Source: Artocarpus heterophyllus (lineage: Eukaryota > Streptophyta > Magnoliopsida > Rosales > Moraceae). From it: a stretch of 64,000 nucleotides of DNA. Below, one piece after another: positions 33,294 to 46,035 of the stretch; position 1 is the stretch's first letter, and each line of letters opens with the position of its first letter. The position numbers and the translations under genes are program-made. The notes below the pieces were generated by a model, which was not told where the DNA came from, searched no databases, and saw nothing but the letters and a program-made list of their open reading frames with translations. The stretch covers positions 17,359,316-17,423,315 of the forward strand of contig CM046338.1 of assembly GCA_025403435.1 (NCBI GenBank). Direction: 5' to 3'.

Positions 33294-36224
33294 TATATCG
33301 ATATAGGATTGATCGAACTTATCAAAATAGATATGGCATGGTGAGGGAGTCCCTACTTTATCATTGGCAGTGAAGGGAAATGTCCATGTTAGTCATGTTG
33401 ATGAGGAAGATGAGGATAGTAACATGGTTGACATGATGAATGATATGGAAGAAGACTTTGTGCACCGAATAGAGTTATTTGAGACGATGATGGAAGATGT
33501 GAAGACACTGTTGTATAGCGAGTGTTCAGAATATACCAAACTATCTAGTTTGACTATATTATGGAATTTGAAGGCATCAGATGGGTGGCCAAATTCAAGT
33601 TTCACAAAACTTTTATACAATTTTTACATAATGCATTTTTGGATAATAATAAAGTGTTAGTAACTGTGTATGAGACAAAGAAGGCATTTAATACTCTAGG
33701 AATAGAGTATGAGAAGATACATGCTTGCCCGAATAATTGTGTGCTTTAACAGAAAAAGTGTGGAGACTTGGATGAATGCCCTATGTGCAATGAGTCTAGG
33801 GGGAAGAAAGCTAAGAAAAAGTCGGGAGGGAAAAAAGACGCATTGACAAAGGCGTTATAGTGCATTCTAATAGAATCTCATTTGAAGTGATTGTTTTGGA
33901 ATATAGCTCATGTAAATGATTTAAAGTGGCACTATAATAGGAGGATTGATGATGCCATATTGAGACATCAGACTGATTTGCCATAGTGGAAGACATTTGA
34001 TGCAAAGAATCTAGAATTTTCATCTTTCTTTAACCATGGATGGAATGAATCCTCATAGTAATTTAACTAACAAGCATAGTACTTAGCCCAACATACTTAT
34101 CAACTACAATAGTCTACCAAACTTGTGCACGAAGCGGAAGTTCTTGATATTAACTTTGTTAATCTTTGGACCTAACCAACTAGGAAATAACATTGACGTG
34201 TATCTAACACCATTGGTCAATTAGTTGAGAATATTGTAAGAAAGTGGTATACAAGTACAAAATGCTTTTTACGAGGAGACATTCATCCTCTGAACAATAT
34301 TGATATGGACTATTAATGACTTCTTTATATATGAAAACATATCCAGGTATTCTGTTAAGAGTTCACTAAGTTGTTCTATTTGCATGACAGAGATATCTTT
34401 GTTTTAGTTAAAGCTTGGTAAAAAGACAATTTATGACGGTCACAGATGGTAGCCAAAAAAACCATTTAATGGCAAGACTAAAGAAATACAAGCTCCAAGA
34501 CCTTTGACAGGTTAGCAAGTGTTTGAAATGGTGAGAAATATCAAAGTGGTCTTTAGGAGGAGGAAAAATAAAAAAAGAATGAGTTGGTGGGAGAAGGGCC
34601 CTAAAAAAAAAGTCAATTTTCTTCCAACTTCCATATTAGAGTACTTTTTTTGTTCATTGCTGCTTGGATGTCATGCACAGTGAAAAGAATGTTTATGAAT
34701 CGACAGTAGTTATGTTGCTTGACATTCCCAGCAAAACCAAAGACGATCTCAATATTGGGTCTTGTCGATATAAATATAATAGGTGATTTAGCTCCCAAGA
34801 AGGCAAAGTACACCTTATTGAGACAAGATAAGAAAAAGTTTTGTGAATGGCTTATTTCGGTCAAAGTTTCAAAGGGTATTCTTCCAACTACAAAAACTTA
34901 GTGTCAATGAACAATTTGAAGCTTGGTAGCATGAAGACACATAATTGTACCACTTTAATGCAATGACTGTTGCCACTTACGTTACATGGACTTCTCCATC
35001 GGAGGTGGGATATGCATTTATAAAGTTTTGTCTCTTCTTCAACTCCATATGCTTTAAGGTGATGATCCAATGAAGCTAGAGACCATACAAACAGAGTTGG
35101 TGAAGACCATGTGTGTGATTGAGAAGTACATTCCATGATCGTTTCTCGACCTTATGATTTATTTAACAATACATTCAGTATGTAAAGTTGGCTTTTGGGC
35201 TGGTGTACTTGAGGTAGATATACCCTTTTTGAAAGATATATAAAGATTTTAAAGGGTTATATCAAGAATCAAAATAGGCTAGAGGGTTGCATTGTAGAAA
35301 TTACATAGCCAAATAAACCATAAAATTTTGCTTGGAGTACTTTTCTAATGTCGAAGCAATCGGTTTGCCAAGGAAGGTTAAAATTGAGCCTAAAGCAATA
35401 TGTTGCAATGCTCCATCGTTAGTTTTTCATGAGAAATAGGAGTAGGCATGTCTTTACATTTTGCACAATACCCATGTAGTTGAACCATTTGTAGAGGTCC
35501 ATATGAAGGAAATAAAATATGCAAACCCTAAAAGAGAAAGAAATGAGAAATTGTTGTAATATGAACACAAGCAGCACATTTAGAGAGTGGATACGAGCAC
35601 ACATATATGCCATGGCTCTTGAGTCTCAAGGAGAAGGTGTCTCACGAGACTTCTTTAAGTTGGCCAGAGGACCCTCATTCACGATTATGAGATATATTTT
35701 GTATTCAATTAATGGTTATATCTTCTACATTTGCAAAAGAGATGAGAAGCACCCGGTGGTCTAAAATAGTGGCGTATGTCTTTGTGCCAATTCCATGGAT
35801 GTTTCCTTCCAAAAGACAAGAATCATATATATAGAATAATGACTACTATGGTTATGTTGAGGACATATAGGAATTTGACTTTTATGGACTACGAGTGACA
35901 CTTCTTAAGTGCAAGTGGGCTAACAATAACTACGTAAAAATTGATAATGATGACATTACAATGCTAGACTTTAAAAGATTGGGCTATAAGAATGATCCGT
36001 TTATCATGGCGTCACAAACAAAACAATTTTTCTATACAAGGGATCCTAAGGATTTAGAGTTGTCATTAGTCGTACCAATAAAACAAAGAGCAATTTTTGA
36101 TGGTGATGAGGAGGATGACGAATGCAATGATTTTCCATCTTTTATCAAAGGATTGCCATCAGTGAAGGAGGTTGATATTTTTTACGATGAGGAAGCACAC
36201 TTAGTCTGTTTAGAAGTTGAATAG
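33294..36224 (+). pseudogene. CACTA TNP2-like transposase remainder (copy A)
   Basis: Resumes the transposase after the nested insertion. An open stretch at 33364-33660 carries the HVSHVDEEDEDSN linker and the family-like MMEDVKTLLYSECSEYTKLSSLT. The DDE core between 33880 and 34330 is recognisable only in fragments (WTINDF-type text, VRKWYT). C-terminal portions are clearer: WIRAHIYAMALESQ and SINGYIFYICKRDEKHPVV (35519-35764), then LKCKWANNNYVKID, LGYKNDPFIMASQTKQFFYT and an acidic tail ending at 36224. Many stops make it non-functional. Confidence 0.88.
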
Positions 36225-36805
36225 ACACGTGTTAAAAACCCTAATAAAGGTAAGAGTAAATAGTAATCATGTTATACTGTATGTTACTATGTTGTATTTC
36301 ATTCTGTCATTGTTATATTGCATTTTACTTGATTTATTGTATTTTTATTTAAGCCATTTCATTGCTTGAATAATTATGATTAGTGTGAAAGTTATTTTAG
36401 TTTAACTTATATTTATTTTGAATATTTTACTTATTACAAATGTTTATTTTGTAAGTGTAGAATATAGTAATCAAAACCAATGAATTGTAAGGCCAAATAA
36501 TAGATAGATCACAGAATATTAAAGACCACCATGGAAAATACACATAAACCAATATATATATATATATATATATATATAGATTGCAATTGAAAGAACGTTA
36601 GATGGCAGTTTTCCATGGAAACCTTCGTCTAATGTAGCTACACTTGTGCCACTGGCAAACCAAGTAGATTTAGACAATGCTTTAAAGCCATTGTGGAAAG
36701 TAAACATATACTATAATGTTGGATTAGACAATGGTTTGGCTAACCACTGTCTTATCTTTAGATGATAGTTTTTAATCGTCATCTAATACTCAGTCTTTAC
36801 TAGTG
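36225..36805. other. CACTA 3' terminal region with subterminal repeats
   Basis: Non-coding. Contains a TA microsatellite (36551-36579) and several 'ttagatg(a/g)cagttt' motifs in both orientations before the right terminus ACTAGTG. Confidence 0.75.
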
Positions 36806-39383
36806 TAAATTGCAAAAATGATAGCCATAATAAATATGAAATTTGCATACAAGCAAAGATAACAAAGAATACATTTTCTAAAGCCTAACATTGTACAAAA
36901 TTATTGGATTTAATTCATACCAATATTTGTTAGTATAATAGAATTTCAAAAAGAGGAGTTAAAAGAAACTTTATCACTCTCATTGATGATTGTTGTAGAT
37001 ACACTTATGTGTGATTAATAAGAAAAACAAAATGAAGCTTTTGACAAGTTTAAACTTTTTAAAACTGAAGTTAAGAACCAAAAATAAAGAAAAATAAAAA
37101 TTGTTCAAAGCGATAGAGGTGGTGAATATTTTTCTAATGAATTTAATGCCTTCTATGAAGAACGTAATATTATTTACTAAAAATTAACCCCTTTTTACTC
37201 TTTAACAAAATAGTTTGGCTAAAAAAAGAGTAGTATCTTCATGCATATGATTAATATTATGTTTCTAAATGCTAAATTACTAAATAATCTCTTGGGAGAA
37301 GCATTGCTTACTACAAGGTCATGTTAATAATAGGATCACATCAATAAAAACACATGTATCTCTATATGAAGTATGAAAAGGAAGAAAGCCAAAATTGATG
37401 TGTTTAAGAGTATAAGGCTATTAAAACTTCTATAGAGTGCATGACCCTAAATTATTGAAGTTAGGTGCATAAGGAATTAAGTGTGTTTTTATAAGATACG
37501 CTAAAAATTTCAAGGCATATAGGTTGTTAAACATAGATTCTCATGTAGTTGTAGAATCAAGAGATGTTGAATTTAATGACAATAAATTTAGTAATGCTTT
37601 TACCACTAAATTAGAATCTAGTATTAATCAACCATGTGATTTAGCTCTCAATACCTCCACTAACAATAAAAGAAAAGAGTCTATTACATCTTTTGAAAGA
37701 AGGAGAAATCAACGGGAAAGGAAAGAGAAGATATTAGCTCCAGAGTTTATTTCATCTCAAGCTTTAGCCTTCTAGTTGTGAGAGATAAAAAGAGTATACT
37801 TAATAAAATGTCATTGTTACTATCTGTTGAAGAAGATCTAAAGGCATTTAGTGAAGCCATTTCATCGAGAGATGCTTCCTTTTGGAGATATGTTATTAAC
37901 GATAAAATGGATTCAAGAATGTCTAACCAAACATGGATCTTGGTTGATCTCCATCTGAGATCAAAAACCGGTAAGTAACAAGAGAGTGTTTAGAAGAAAG
38001 TACAACATCAATGGGACAATTCAAACTTTTGAGTCTAGAATAGTAGCCAAGGGTTTAAAACAAAACTATGGTATAGACTACTTTGATAGATATGCTTCGA
38101 TTGCTAGACTAACTTCTATAAGAGTGTTGTTTTCAATTGCATCAATATACAATTTACATGTGCTCTAAATGGGTGAGAAGACAACTTTTTAAAATGGTGA
38201 TTTGATAAGGAAATTTACATGGAACAGCCCAAGGGTTTTGTGTTTCTTGTAAAGGAGAAGAAGGTATACAAGTTAATTACATCGTTTTAGGGTTTAAAGT
38301 AAGCACACCAAAACAGTGGCATGAAAAACTTGATTCCGTTATTTTATCTCATAGTTTTAAACATAACAATGCTAATAAATGTATTTATTCTATATTTATA
38401 AAAGATTTTGGTGTGATTATTTGTTTGTATGTTGTTGACTTGCTTATCTTTGGAACTAACATACAAGGGTTTAATGGAATAAAAAGTATCTAATTTTACA
38501 ATGTTAGATGAAAGATCTTGGTGATGAAGTTATTATCTTAGGTGTTGAAGTGAAGAAGCATAATGGAGGTTACTAATTATGTCAATTTCATTATATTGAG
38601 AAAGTGTTTTTAAATTAAATCATTTGAAGTTTAAAGAAGCAAATACCCTATTTGATTCTAGTATTCAAATACTAGAAACTTTTGGTAGAATAGTAGCACA
38701 ACTAGAGTATGCTAGTGCAATTAGTAGCTTAATATATGCAATACATTGCCCAAGACCAAACATTGCTTTTGTTATGTGCAAAATGTCAAGGTTCACGATT
38801 AATCCAAGTGTGGAATATTAGAATGCAATTAGAAGCATATTTGGTTATCTTAAAAGGACCATTAATTTAGGTATAACGAATCCTGCAGGTACTAGAAAGG
38901 TACTCAATGCTAGTTGGATAACTAGTACAAGTGATAATAAATCTACTTCATGTAAAATTTTTACAATTGCAGAAGGAGCTATATCTTGGGCTTTCAAGAA
39001 ACTTTATATAACTCACTAACAATGCAGTCTGCGTTTATAGCACTTGCAGTAGCAGATAAGGAAGCAAAATGGATGAGGAATTTGTTGTTTGACATAGAGT
39101 TGTGGCCACAACATATGCCATCGATTTCTTTATCCTACGATAAAGAAGACACTATGTCTAAAACTTATAATAAGTGTATAATGGAAACTCCACACATATT
39201 GGCTTGAGACATGAGTATATGAAACAATTAATAATAGATGGTGTTATACATGTTTATCTTACGATGAATAAGAACCTAGAAGATCCTTTGACAAAAGGTC
39301 TATTTAGAGAGTTAGTCAAGGACACATATAGTGGAATAAGACAAAAACTTTTCTTTGAAAGAATCACTAATGATGGTAACTAA
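36806..39383 (+). pseudogene. Copia-2 integrase, reverse transcriptase and RNase H (copy A)
   Basis: Continuation of the polyprotein interrupted by CACTA: integrase zinc/core (YEICIQAKITKNTF, IVQSDRGGEYFSNEF near 37090-37140), then a linker. Reverse transcriptase follows from about 37778 (RRKYNINGTIQTFESRIVAK, IDYFDRYASIARLTSIRVL). The active-site Tyr-Val-Asp-Asp is degraded to YVVD near 38430. RNase H and the C-terminus (LADKEAKWMRN-type text, KNLEDPLTKGL at 39270-39300) follow. Stops and frameshifts occur throughout. Confidence 0.88.
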
Positions 39384-39876
39384 CTGTGTAGTAGTTGTAC
39401 CGTTATTCTACAATTTAATGGGTAAGAATGAGTCACTGATAAGTGATCGGTTGGCACTAAAACTTATTTATCCCGTCCAAGATGTTCACCAAATAGCTAC
39501 GTGTTGAGGTTGAGTATATATTCTTAATGAAATTCAAGTCTCAAGTAGCTAGAGACATGAATTGAAACTTCATCTAAGTAAAGATAATAATGATGTCATT
39601 TCTTACAAGATCGTGGTTTAGTCTTGTAAATGTTCATGAATCCAAGATAGAGCGCACAACCATAATAGTACTAAATGATTATAACTTAATTTGAAACTGA
39701 GATAGCTCATATGTGTTGGATTCTCTATATTTGCTTAAGAGACATGGTTTAATACATAGCACACCTTTGTCTTGTGAAAATAATTTGAAGTATATTCAAT
39801 AATTGAAAGTTTAAAATCAAAAGATACAATCTTGTATGTATGAGTTTATCATTGATGAATCTAGAGAAATGTTACA

Positions 39877-39889
39877 ATTTAGTGGGGGT
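39877..39889 (+). other. Copia-2 polypurine tract
   Basis: ATTTAGTGGGGGT directly before the LTR start TGTAAGATAC at 39890. Confidence 0.75.
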
Positions 39890-40056
39890 TGTAAGATACA
39901 TTGCAATATGTTTCTCAAATTTTTAAAGTCAAAGGTCACATAAGAAAGTTAGAAAACATACATTTGTTAAGTAATTGGAATCAGGGTCTAGCACCATGGT
40001 GCTGGAAATTTGAAGTTGTGGTGCTGGAATGGTGCAAAATTCATGTCTAGACAAAG
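39890..40056 (+). repeat. Copia-2 3' LTR, truncated
   Basis: Aligns with the first part of the 5' LTR (18110 onward) through 'gtgcaaaattc' and 'gacaaagaac'. Homology is lost at about 40056, so the right part of the LTR is missing. Confidence 0.75.
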
Positions 40057-40219
40057 AACCCAACGCCTCGACTAAGACTGCAACAAGATAGCCCCAATTA
40101 AGAGTAGTTGTCTTATGGCCTTATGTTTGCCACAATTATGTCTAGACTTACCATTTTTACACGTTGCCCTGTGCCCTTCCAATTATAGACTAATTGTCAC
40201 AGTCTATACATATTGATGG

Positions 40220-41290
40220 CACAGGCATCCGTTATCTTGGAATATCCTCTAAGAAATGGGTACCCATTTTGCCTATTCACCACATTTATCTAAGGCAATA
40301 AATTTAGATTCTGATATGGATCTAGCTATAATAGTTTGTTCAAAGAATTTCCATGATGCAACTACACCTCTCAGTTTGAACACATATCTACGGGTTGACT
40401 TTATCCAACATCCAATTTACATCAATATGCTCTTCAAGAATAACAAGATATTTGGTATAATACAGCCCATAATTACAAGTATACTGTAAGTATCTTGGTA
40501 CTTTAACTATTGTTTTTCGATGGTCAGCTGCCGGATTAATCGTGTGTCTTCTCCGTTACTAACAGCATCGGTTATGTCTAGTCTTGTACAACTCATTAAG
40601 TACGTCAAACTTCCTATCACTCTTGAGTACTCCACTTGAGAGACACTCTCACCATTGTTCTTGTAGAAATGTAGACTTATGTCTATTAATGTTCTAACCA
40701 TGCCAGAATCATCCTTGTTAAATTTTTCAAGAATCTTGTCTACATAATGCGACTGACATAGAATAAGGCCATATGATGTTTTTGAAATTCTAATTCTTAA
40801 TATATCGACTAGTCCTATTTCTTTATCATTATTACCAACAATAAGAATTTCACCTACATAAAGACACAATATGGCATAGCCATTTTCTATGAACGCATTT
40901 GTCACACTCATTAATTTTGAATCAATATTCTAGCATAACACTGTCAAATTTTTTATGCCTTTGTTTCGGTACTTCTTTTAAGCCATATAATGACTTCATC
41001 AATTTTTAGACTTTCTTTTCTTGTCTCGGAGCAGAAAAATTCTCAAGTTGCTCCATGTCGATTTCTTCATCTTAATCTCTATTTTAAAAGGCTGTTTTCA
41101 CAACCATTTTATGTACTTCTAGATCTCATAAAGCAGCAATTGCGATTATCATCTTTATGGAATTTGTAACCCACTGGCTTACATTCTGGAGGGAGATCCA
41201 CCAATTCCAAAGTTTGATTTTGCACGATCGCGTCAATTTTACTTTTGATGGACTTTTTCTAAGGAGCCTTTAGAAGAATTAGCAGCTTCT
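40220..41290 (-). pseudogene. Copia-3 reverse transcriptase and RNase H remnant
   Basis: Minus-strand relic of a third copia lineage. RT text near 41090 (MVVKTAF, DEEIDMEQLENF) and KLMKSLYGLKEVPKQRHKKFD is followed by an open segment 40911-40507 (ILCLYVGEILIVGN, LCQSHYVDKILEKFNKDD, EYSRVIGSLTYLMSCTRLDI). RNase H fragments ([17 protein letters not shown]) reach about 40250. The catalytic YVDD is YVGE. No LTRs were recognised around it. The plus-strand ORF at 40256-40489 is its shadow. Confidence 0.85.
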
Positions 41291-42489
41291 TTAAAGCTTT
41301 GAGGTTCACCTTTCAGTAAATAGGTTATAAATTTCTTGGCCTTAAAAATTCTTTTTCTAGGCCATTTTTTAACATCACTTCAAAATACTTTTTCTAAGCA
41401 AAACGATACTTCAAAATGCTTCTCCTAAGCTATTTTCCAACATTACTATGCTCAAACCATGTAATGCAAGTGAAAATGGAACCAACAACTGTCTAATATC
41501 TTATGCACAATATAATAAGGCCATTCTTGATAAAGAAACAAATACTAGACATTAACGTTACACAATATTATATCTGATTGCTAGAACCATGTAAACATCA
41601 TGATAAAAATTATCCCAAAGGACAAAAAAAGAGAGAGAGAGAGGGAGAGAGAAAGAAACCGAAAGGCTACGCTTAATAAATTATATGGAAGCACCGTATT
41701 ATAATACACTATAATAGTAACACAATATTTGATATGACCACTATATTGTAAATCAACACAAAAGATAAATTAAGACGACTTATATTCTTTTATAGAATAC
41801 GATTCATGTTCGCCGTTTTGTATTATGGGAAATTTTTATAAATGTGATATTTTAAAACTTACTATTAATAAATTTACATTAAATATAGTACAACTTAAGC
41901 TTATAATATAAGTAAAAATATGACACTACTTTTTAAGAGCACTACTTTTTAAGTTTGATGTGAATAAACATAGTTTTTAAAAGTATAATGCAACATGTAA
42001 TTTTCTTTTATATTATGTTATTTCATACCGGGTACATGGTTTATGTCGAAGTTGAATCCAACACGGCATTGGACTGAGCCCTATAACTTTTTTAATAGTT
42101 GAGGGCAAATTTATATTTTGTAAGTTACATTTGACCACTATCTTTTAAAAAATTATATTTGTCCCTATATAATTTTTGAAAGCTACATCTTGAACCGTCA
42201 ATTTAAAAAAGGAACATATATATATACACACACACACATATATATTTTTTTATTTTTTTGAAAAATTACATTTTGATCCCTTAATTTTAAAAAATTACAT
42301 TTAACCCCTTATTAAATATGTCAACATAACTACCCTTTGCTTTATTAAAGGGGCCGAGATAATAATCATCTAATTACTCTGGAGCCACCCTAACATAGTA
42401 TATATACAAAAATTCATCTAAACTAAGAGGCACTCATGGATGTGCCATAAAATCCACAATCATGAGAATATATACAAAAAAATTGGGGA
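41291..42489. other. AT-rich relic DNA, no gene
   Basis: Contains a GA microsatellite (41630-41657), a TA/CA run (42220-42243) and repeated 'aaattacatttgacccctta'-like phrases (42100-42320). No coding signal is seen. Confidence 0.6.
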
Positions 42490-43040
42490 CCAATTACGTG
42501 GGGCACATCCTTATTTGACGTTTCTGCCATAGACAACGAGGCTTCTAAGAGACGTCGGCACTTTGATGCTCATTCGGGATAACGAATTCGAACTATCTTT
42601 CGTCAAAATGATTGTCCTTGAAGGTTGCTGTGGGTCTCCCTTTGTCTGATGGACGTCAGGATTTCGCTCGCCTTTGTAGATATGCGTTCTCTGATGGCCA
42701 TGGCTTCGGCTCATCTTCCCGAGCGGCAAATCCTTTTCTACAATCACAAGAGCTAGGTGCCGACCCTTCTTCGGCCACTAAGATGGGGACACTGTAAAGC
42801 ATCTCGAGCACACTGTTCATCAACGGCACAACGCTGAACTTGTCAATGTCCCTAAAGATAGGGTCATCATCGTGTCCAGCTACTTCGCCTTGACCGGAAG
42901 GTTTGGCGGAGTCATGTAAATCAGGTCAGACTCGTGAAGAATACTTGACCTCTCGACCACTAAGGGATGCCTTGACAATTTGAAGGCCAAAATGCGTCTG
43001 GACAAGCCTAGATACAAGTAAGTAGTTCCTATCCTAGTGT
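42490..43040. other. GC-richer fragment of unknown origin
   Basis: Base composition rises sharply compared with both flanks. Short ORFs exist on both strands (42511-42747 minus, 42612-42797 plus), but neither shows a domain I recognise. The texture resembles the GC-rich leader/gag region of a Tat-type gypsy element such as the one at 59033-64000. I cannot demonstrate homology by reading. Confidence 0.3.
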
Positions 43041-43861
43041 TTTTGTTATTCTTCTAACCTATAATTTTCCACACAAAAAAAAGTGTAGAAAATGTAAAAA
43101 GCAACATTAAATAAGAAGGAATACAGAAGGAAAGTCAGAACTTACCAATGAGAAAAATTAAACAAGCTTCGAAACAGAAGTTGAAAATTTCTAAGTAGAA
43201 AAAAGAACTTGATTCCTGGTCTAAAAACTTAAGTTGAAGAACACGGTAATTGTAAAAGATGGATTTGGGAATATTTTGGCAGAGCCTAGGTGTGGAAACT
43301 GCGATTAGGATGAAAAGTTTGGGTTTTAAAATGCTTTATATAGGTAGTTCAAGAGAATTGATCCTAGCTGTTGGATCAAGAAACCACTCACCTGACGGTA
43401 GAGATTAAGGGCTTCTAGAGGTCGCCATTCAATGGTCCAAATTTTAGGTGAAAAAAACGTGTATCGATCCAACGGTCAAGATTGAATTGTGCAACAATAA
43501 AGCAATAGCTAATGTCATGACATGATAGCTGTGTTAAGGAAGTGAGTGTTGGGCTGCGCGACGAGATTGAAAACTAGGGACCGAAACATTGCATTTGTCA
43601 AACCGTTCTCTACGAAGAAAGCTAAAAAAGTCAAGCATTGTCAGCCATTAAAGACGGGAGACTTAACCATGCCTCGACCTTATGAGCCCAAAGAAATTTA
43701 AAAAGTCACGTCACCCTAGGGCAGTTGTTATGAGTAATTTCGATGGCCTAATAGGTCGCGCTCAAAGGCCAACTAGAGCCTACAAATGTGGTTCTAACAT
43801 AGGGGTCCAGGCTACATAATAGGCGAGACTTGTTAGCCTTGTTGGACGGACGAGATTAAAA
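43041..43861. other. Relic DNA with a possible TATA box, no gene
   Basis: Includes 'gctttatataggtag' (about 43332) followed by moderately GC-rich sequence, which could be an old gypsy LTR. No boundaries were found. Confidence 0.3.
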
Positions 43862-44026
43862 CCCTGTTTGGCATAAGACAGTCTGAGTTATTATTTTATT
43901 TATGAACAATATAAAACTCTTATATGGTACAATAAAATAAAATAAAAAAATTACTACAGTGTAAGCTCTTACATGCTACAATAAAAACAGTTCTAACCAA
44001 AAGTTTTCACCACCGTACCAAACACC
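43862..44026. mobile_element. MITE of the TTTGGCA-ended family
   Basis: Starts CCCTGTTTGGCATAAG and ends GTACCAAACACC, giving short inverted termini TGTTTGG/CCAAACA. The core 'gtgtaagctcttacatgcta' is shared with four other copies in this window. No ORF. Confidence 0.65.
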
Positions 44027-44600
44027 TTATAAGTCAGACAAAACACGATCGACATGATGAAATGACCAAATTCAAGGATTGACCTCATTTGAATATCAAT
44101 TGGGGAACTACCAAATTCCCCCTATCCTAGAGACTCTGCAAATTACGAAGATAAGGGACCTTTTGATAGACTTGTAGCAACACTTCTGGCAAAGCACTTC
44201 TACAAAGGACTCTAACCAACAATCCTTCTATGTTATTTATTTCCTCAAATCTTTATGTACATGGACAAAACTCAACTAATCATTTACCCCTTGAATCTCC
44301 TAACTATTAAAGTGTAAAGTTAGTAATCACCAATAAAGACAAGTGATTAAAGCTTTATCTAAAATTTTTACTAAAACAATCTAAGAATAAATGAGATTTC
44401 TAAGCATTTATTTAGAGAATATATGAGAGAAGATGGAAATCTATCAAGACAAGTTTTATTTTACATTTTAGATTATTTCATCGCAAAGTCCCTTATTTTA
44501 TCATTGGAAAACTATATTTATAACACGTATAAATAGAGTATCATTTATTTACCAATATAATTAAATGATCAGTACCTTGTTCGTTTTTCCAAGTCCAAAA
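44027..44600. other. AT-rich, no gene
   Basis: Nothing recognisable beyond simple AT-rich sequence. Confidence 0.5.
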
Positions 44601-45265
44601 TAATGTCTTTAAAAAAGATAGAATTAACTTTTGTTAAGAAGTTATAGATTCTATATCTATGAATTATACTCTCATCGATTGTGGTCATGCCTCAGACATA
44701 TTAACATGAGAATTTTTTATCATCAGAATTCTTGCCTTTAGAATATTAAAAGACATGAGTGATAGACATAGAGTCATGTATTCACTTCAAGATTAAGATA
44801 GATATATAAATGATCATCAATCAGTATTAATTTAGTCAAACAAAATTAATAAAATTATACTTTAATTTTAGTCTGATATATATCTGTAGCTAGATATATC
44901 AATCTCTATCTTGGAGTCACCACTCTGACAATCAAAATAAGTCATCTCTCTTACTATTGGAAGTAGTTGCCTATTACAATTTTACTGAGAATAAAATGCC
45001 CCTCTTCACTCCATAAATTACAGACTATATATGTAGACTATCAAACTTACAATCATACAAGTTTCCGCATATAAATCCTATACATGTACAATCCAAGATT
45101 TAATATTAATCATGTTGGTAATTTTAATTTGCTTGATATACAATCAACATTAATATGAATGTAACAAAGCCATGTATCAATTCATGAAATAAATTCATTA
45201 TTCATTATTATCTAAAATGTCTAAAACACATACAAGATATATTTTTTTAGGAACAAGTCCCAACA
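44601..45265 (-). repeat. Probable copia LTR fragment
   Basis: The right end reads AACAAGTCCCAACA, so the minus strand begins TGTTGGGACTTGTTCC, a common start of copia LTRs. The interior is AT-rich with no ORF. The left boundary and TSD could not be found, so the start given is approximate. Confidence 0.4.
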
Positions 45266-45310
45266 AAAAAATTATCAAAAATAAAATTGCTTAACTTTAT
45301 TTTGGATACA

Positions 45311-45484
45311 TATTTGGCCAAGTGGTGTGATGGGACCATGGTTTTCACTACAAAGTCAGTTATAAACAGTGTAAAATTCTCACATGCTACAGTAACAATA
45401 AAAATTGATACAATATAAAGCTCTCATATACTATAATAAAAATGATTCTAACTAACGGTTTTCACAACTCTTTCAAACACCCTC
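45311..45484. mobile_element. MITE of the TTTGGCA-ended family
   Basis: Begins TTTGGCCAAG and ends TTTCAAACACCCT, with the shared core 'agtgtaaaattctcacatgc' in between. More diverged than the copy at 43862. Confidence 0.55.
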
Positions 45485-45614
45485 GTAAAAGTGAACCTGC
45501 TGTGGAGGATCAAGGTGATCTTAAAAGGTGGTGATGGGTTGTTGATATCGAGGATCACATGACTTCTTTTTTCATATTTTAAAGATTTAAAAAATGAAAT
45601 TCGTGAAGTGGGTG

Positions 45615-45925
45615 AGGATTATTTTTGTAAATAAAAGGAGTACAAGAATTAATGAAGTTTTTAATGGGCGCATGCATATATCTTAAGTGAACACCTGAAT
45701 CATGCATTGATTAGCAATTAATAAAAGTGGCTAATTTGATTTAATATTTGTCCCATCAGTTTCTTTTCGAATTGAAACTCCCACCGGCTTAATGCGCCAC
45801 CATGTTGTATTTCTTTTTTATAAACTTTCTTCAGATCTTCAATTTGCGGACACTCCTCTCCCCTTTGCTCTACCTTATTTTGCTGTCTCTTACTCCGTTA
45901 ATTTTTAGGTACTTTCCTTCTTTTT
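45615..45925 (+). repeat. Duplicated promoter/first-exon-like block, copy 1
   Basis: Parallels 48326-48690: 'tttgtaaataaaaggagtac', 'catatatcttaagtgaacac', 'catgcattgat', 'gaaactccca', then a well-framed ATG (GCGCCACCATG, 45802) and a hydrophobic reading up to TTTTTAG|GTACTT at 45909. It looks like the 5' end of a duplicated gene whose body is gone. Confidence 0.55.
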
Positions 45926-45954
45926 TTTTACCTCTCTATTTTCTTATATAACGA

Positions 45955-46035
45955 AATGATCTGAAGAAAGTTAGTGAAAAAAGCAAAGGAGAGTACCTGG
46001 AAATTAGCGGAATAAGAGAAAGCAATCATGTTAGC
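45955..46035 (-). repeat. Inverted copy of the first-exon block
   Basis: The minus strand reads 'tctcttattccgctaatttc' and 'caggtactctcctttgc' followed by 'aactttcttcagatcat'. This repeats parts of 45826-45925 in inverted orientation and could form a large hairpin with it. Confidence 0.6.

Larger units (their letters stand above)
13361..34440. repeat. Segmental duplication, copy A
   Basis: Collinear with 49871-59032 in the same orientation: LTR tail, tandem promoter repeat, LRR receptor gene, 3' flank with MITE, Copia-2 LTR and gag, CACTA 5' end and transposase. The collinearity is broken in copy A only by the nested insertion at 21131-33293. Coding parts look about 90% or more identical between copies by eye. 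Confidence 0.92.
20026..36805 (+). mobile_element. CACTA (En/Spm) transposon, copy A, TSD TAA, carrying a 12.2-kb nested insertion
   Basis: Left end TACTACAA (a CACTACAA terminus with C to T), right end CTTTACTAGTG (CACTAGTAAAG on the other strand), flanked by the 3-bp duplication TAA (20023-20025 and 36806-36808). It lies inside the Copia-2 integrase reading. Subterminal repeats related to TTAGACGACAGTTTC occur in both orientations at both ends (20045-20210 and 36590-36790). Without the nested block (21131-33293) the element is about 4.6 kb. It encodes a TNP2-type transposase in degenerate form. Confidence 0.92.
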
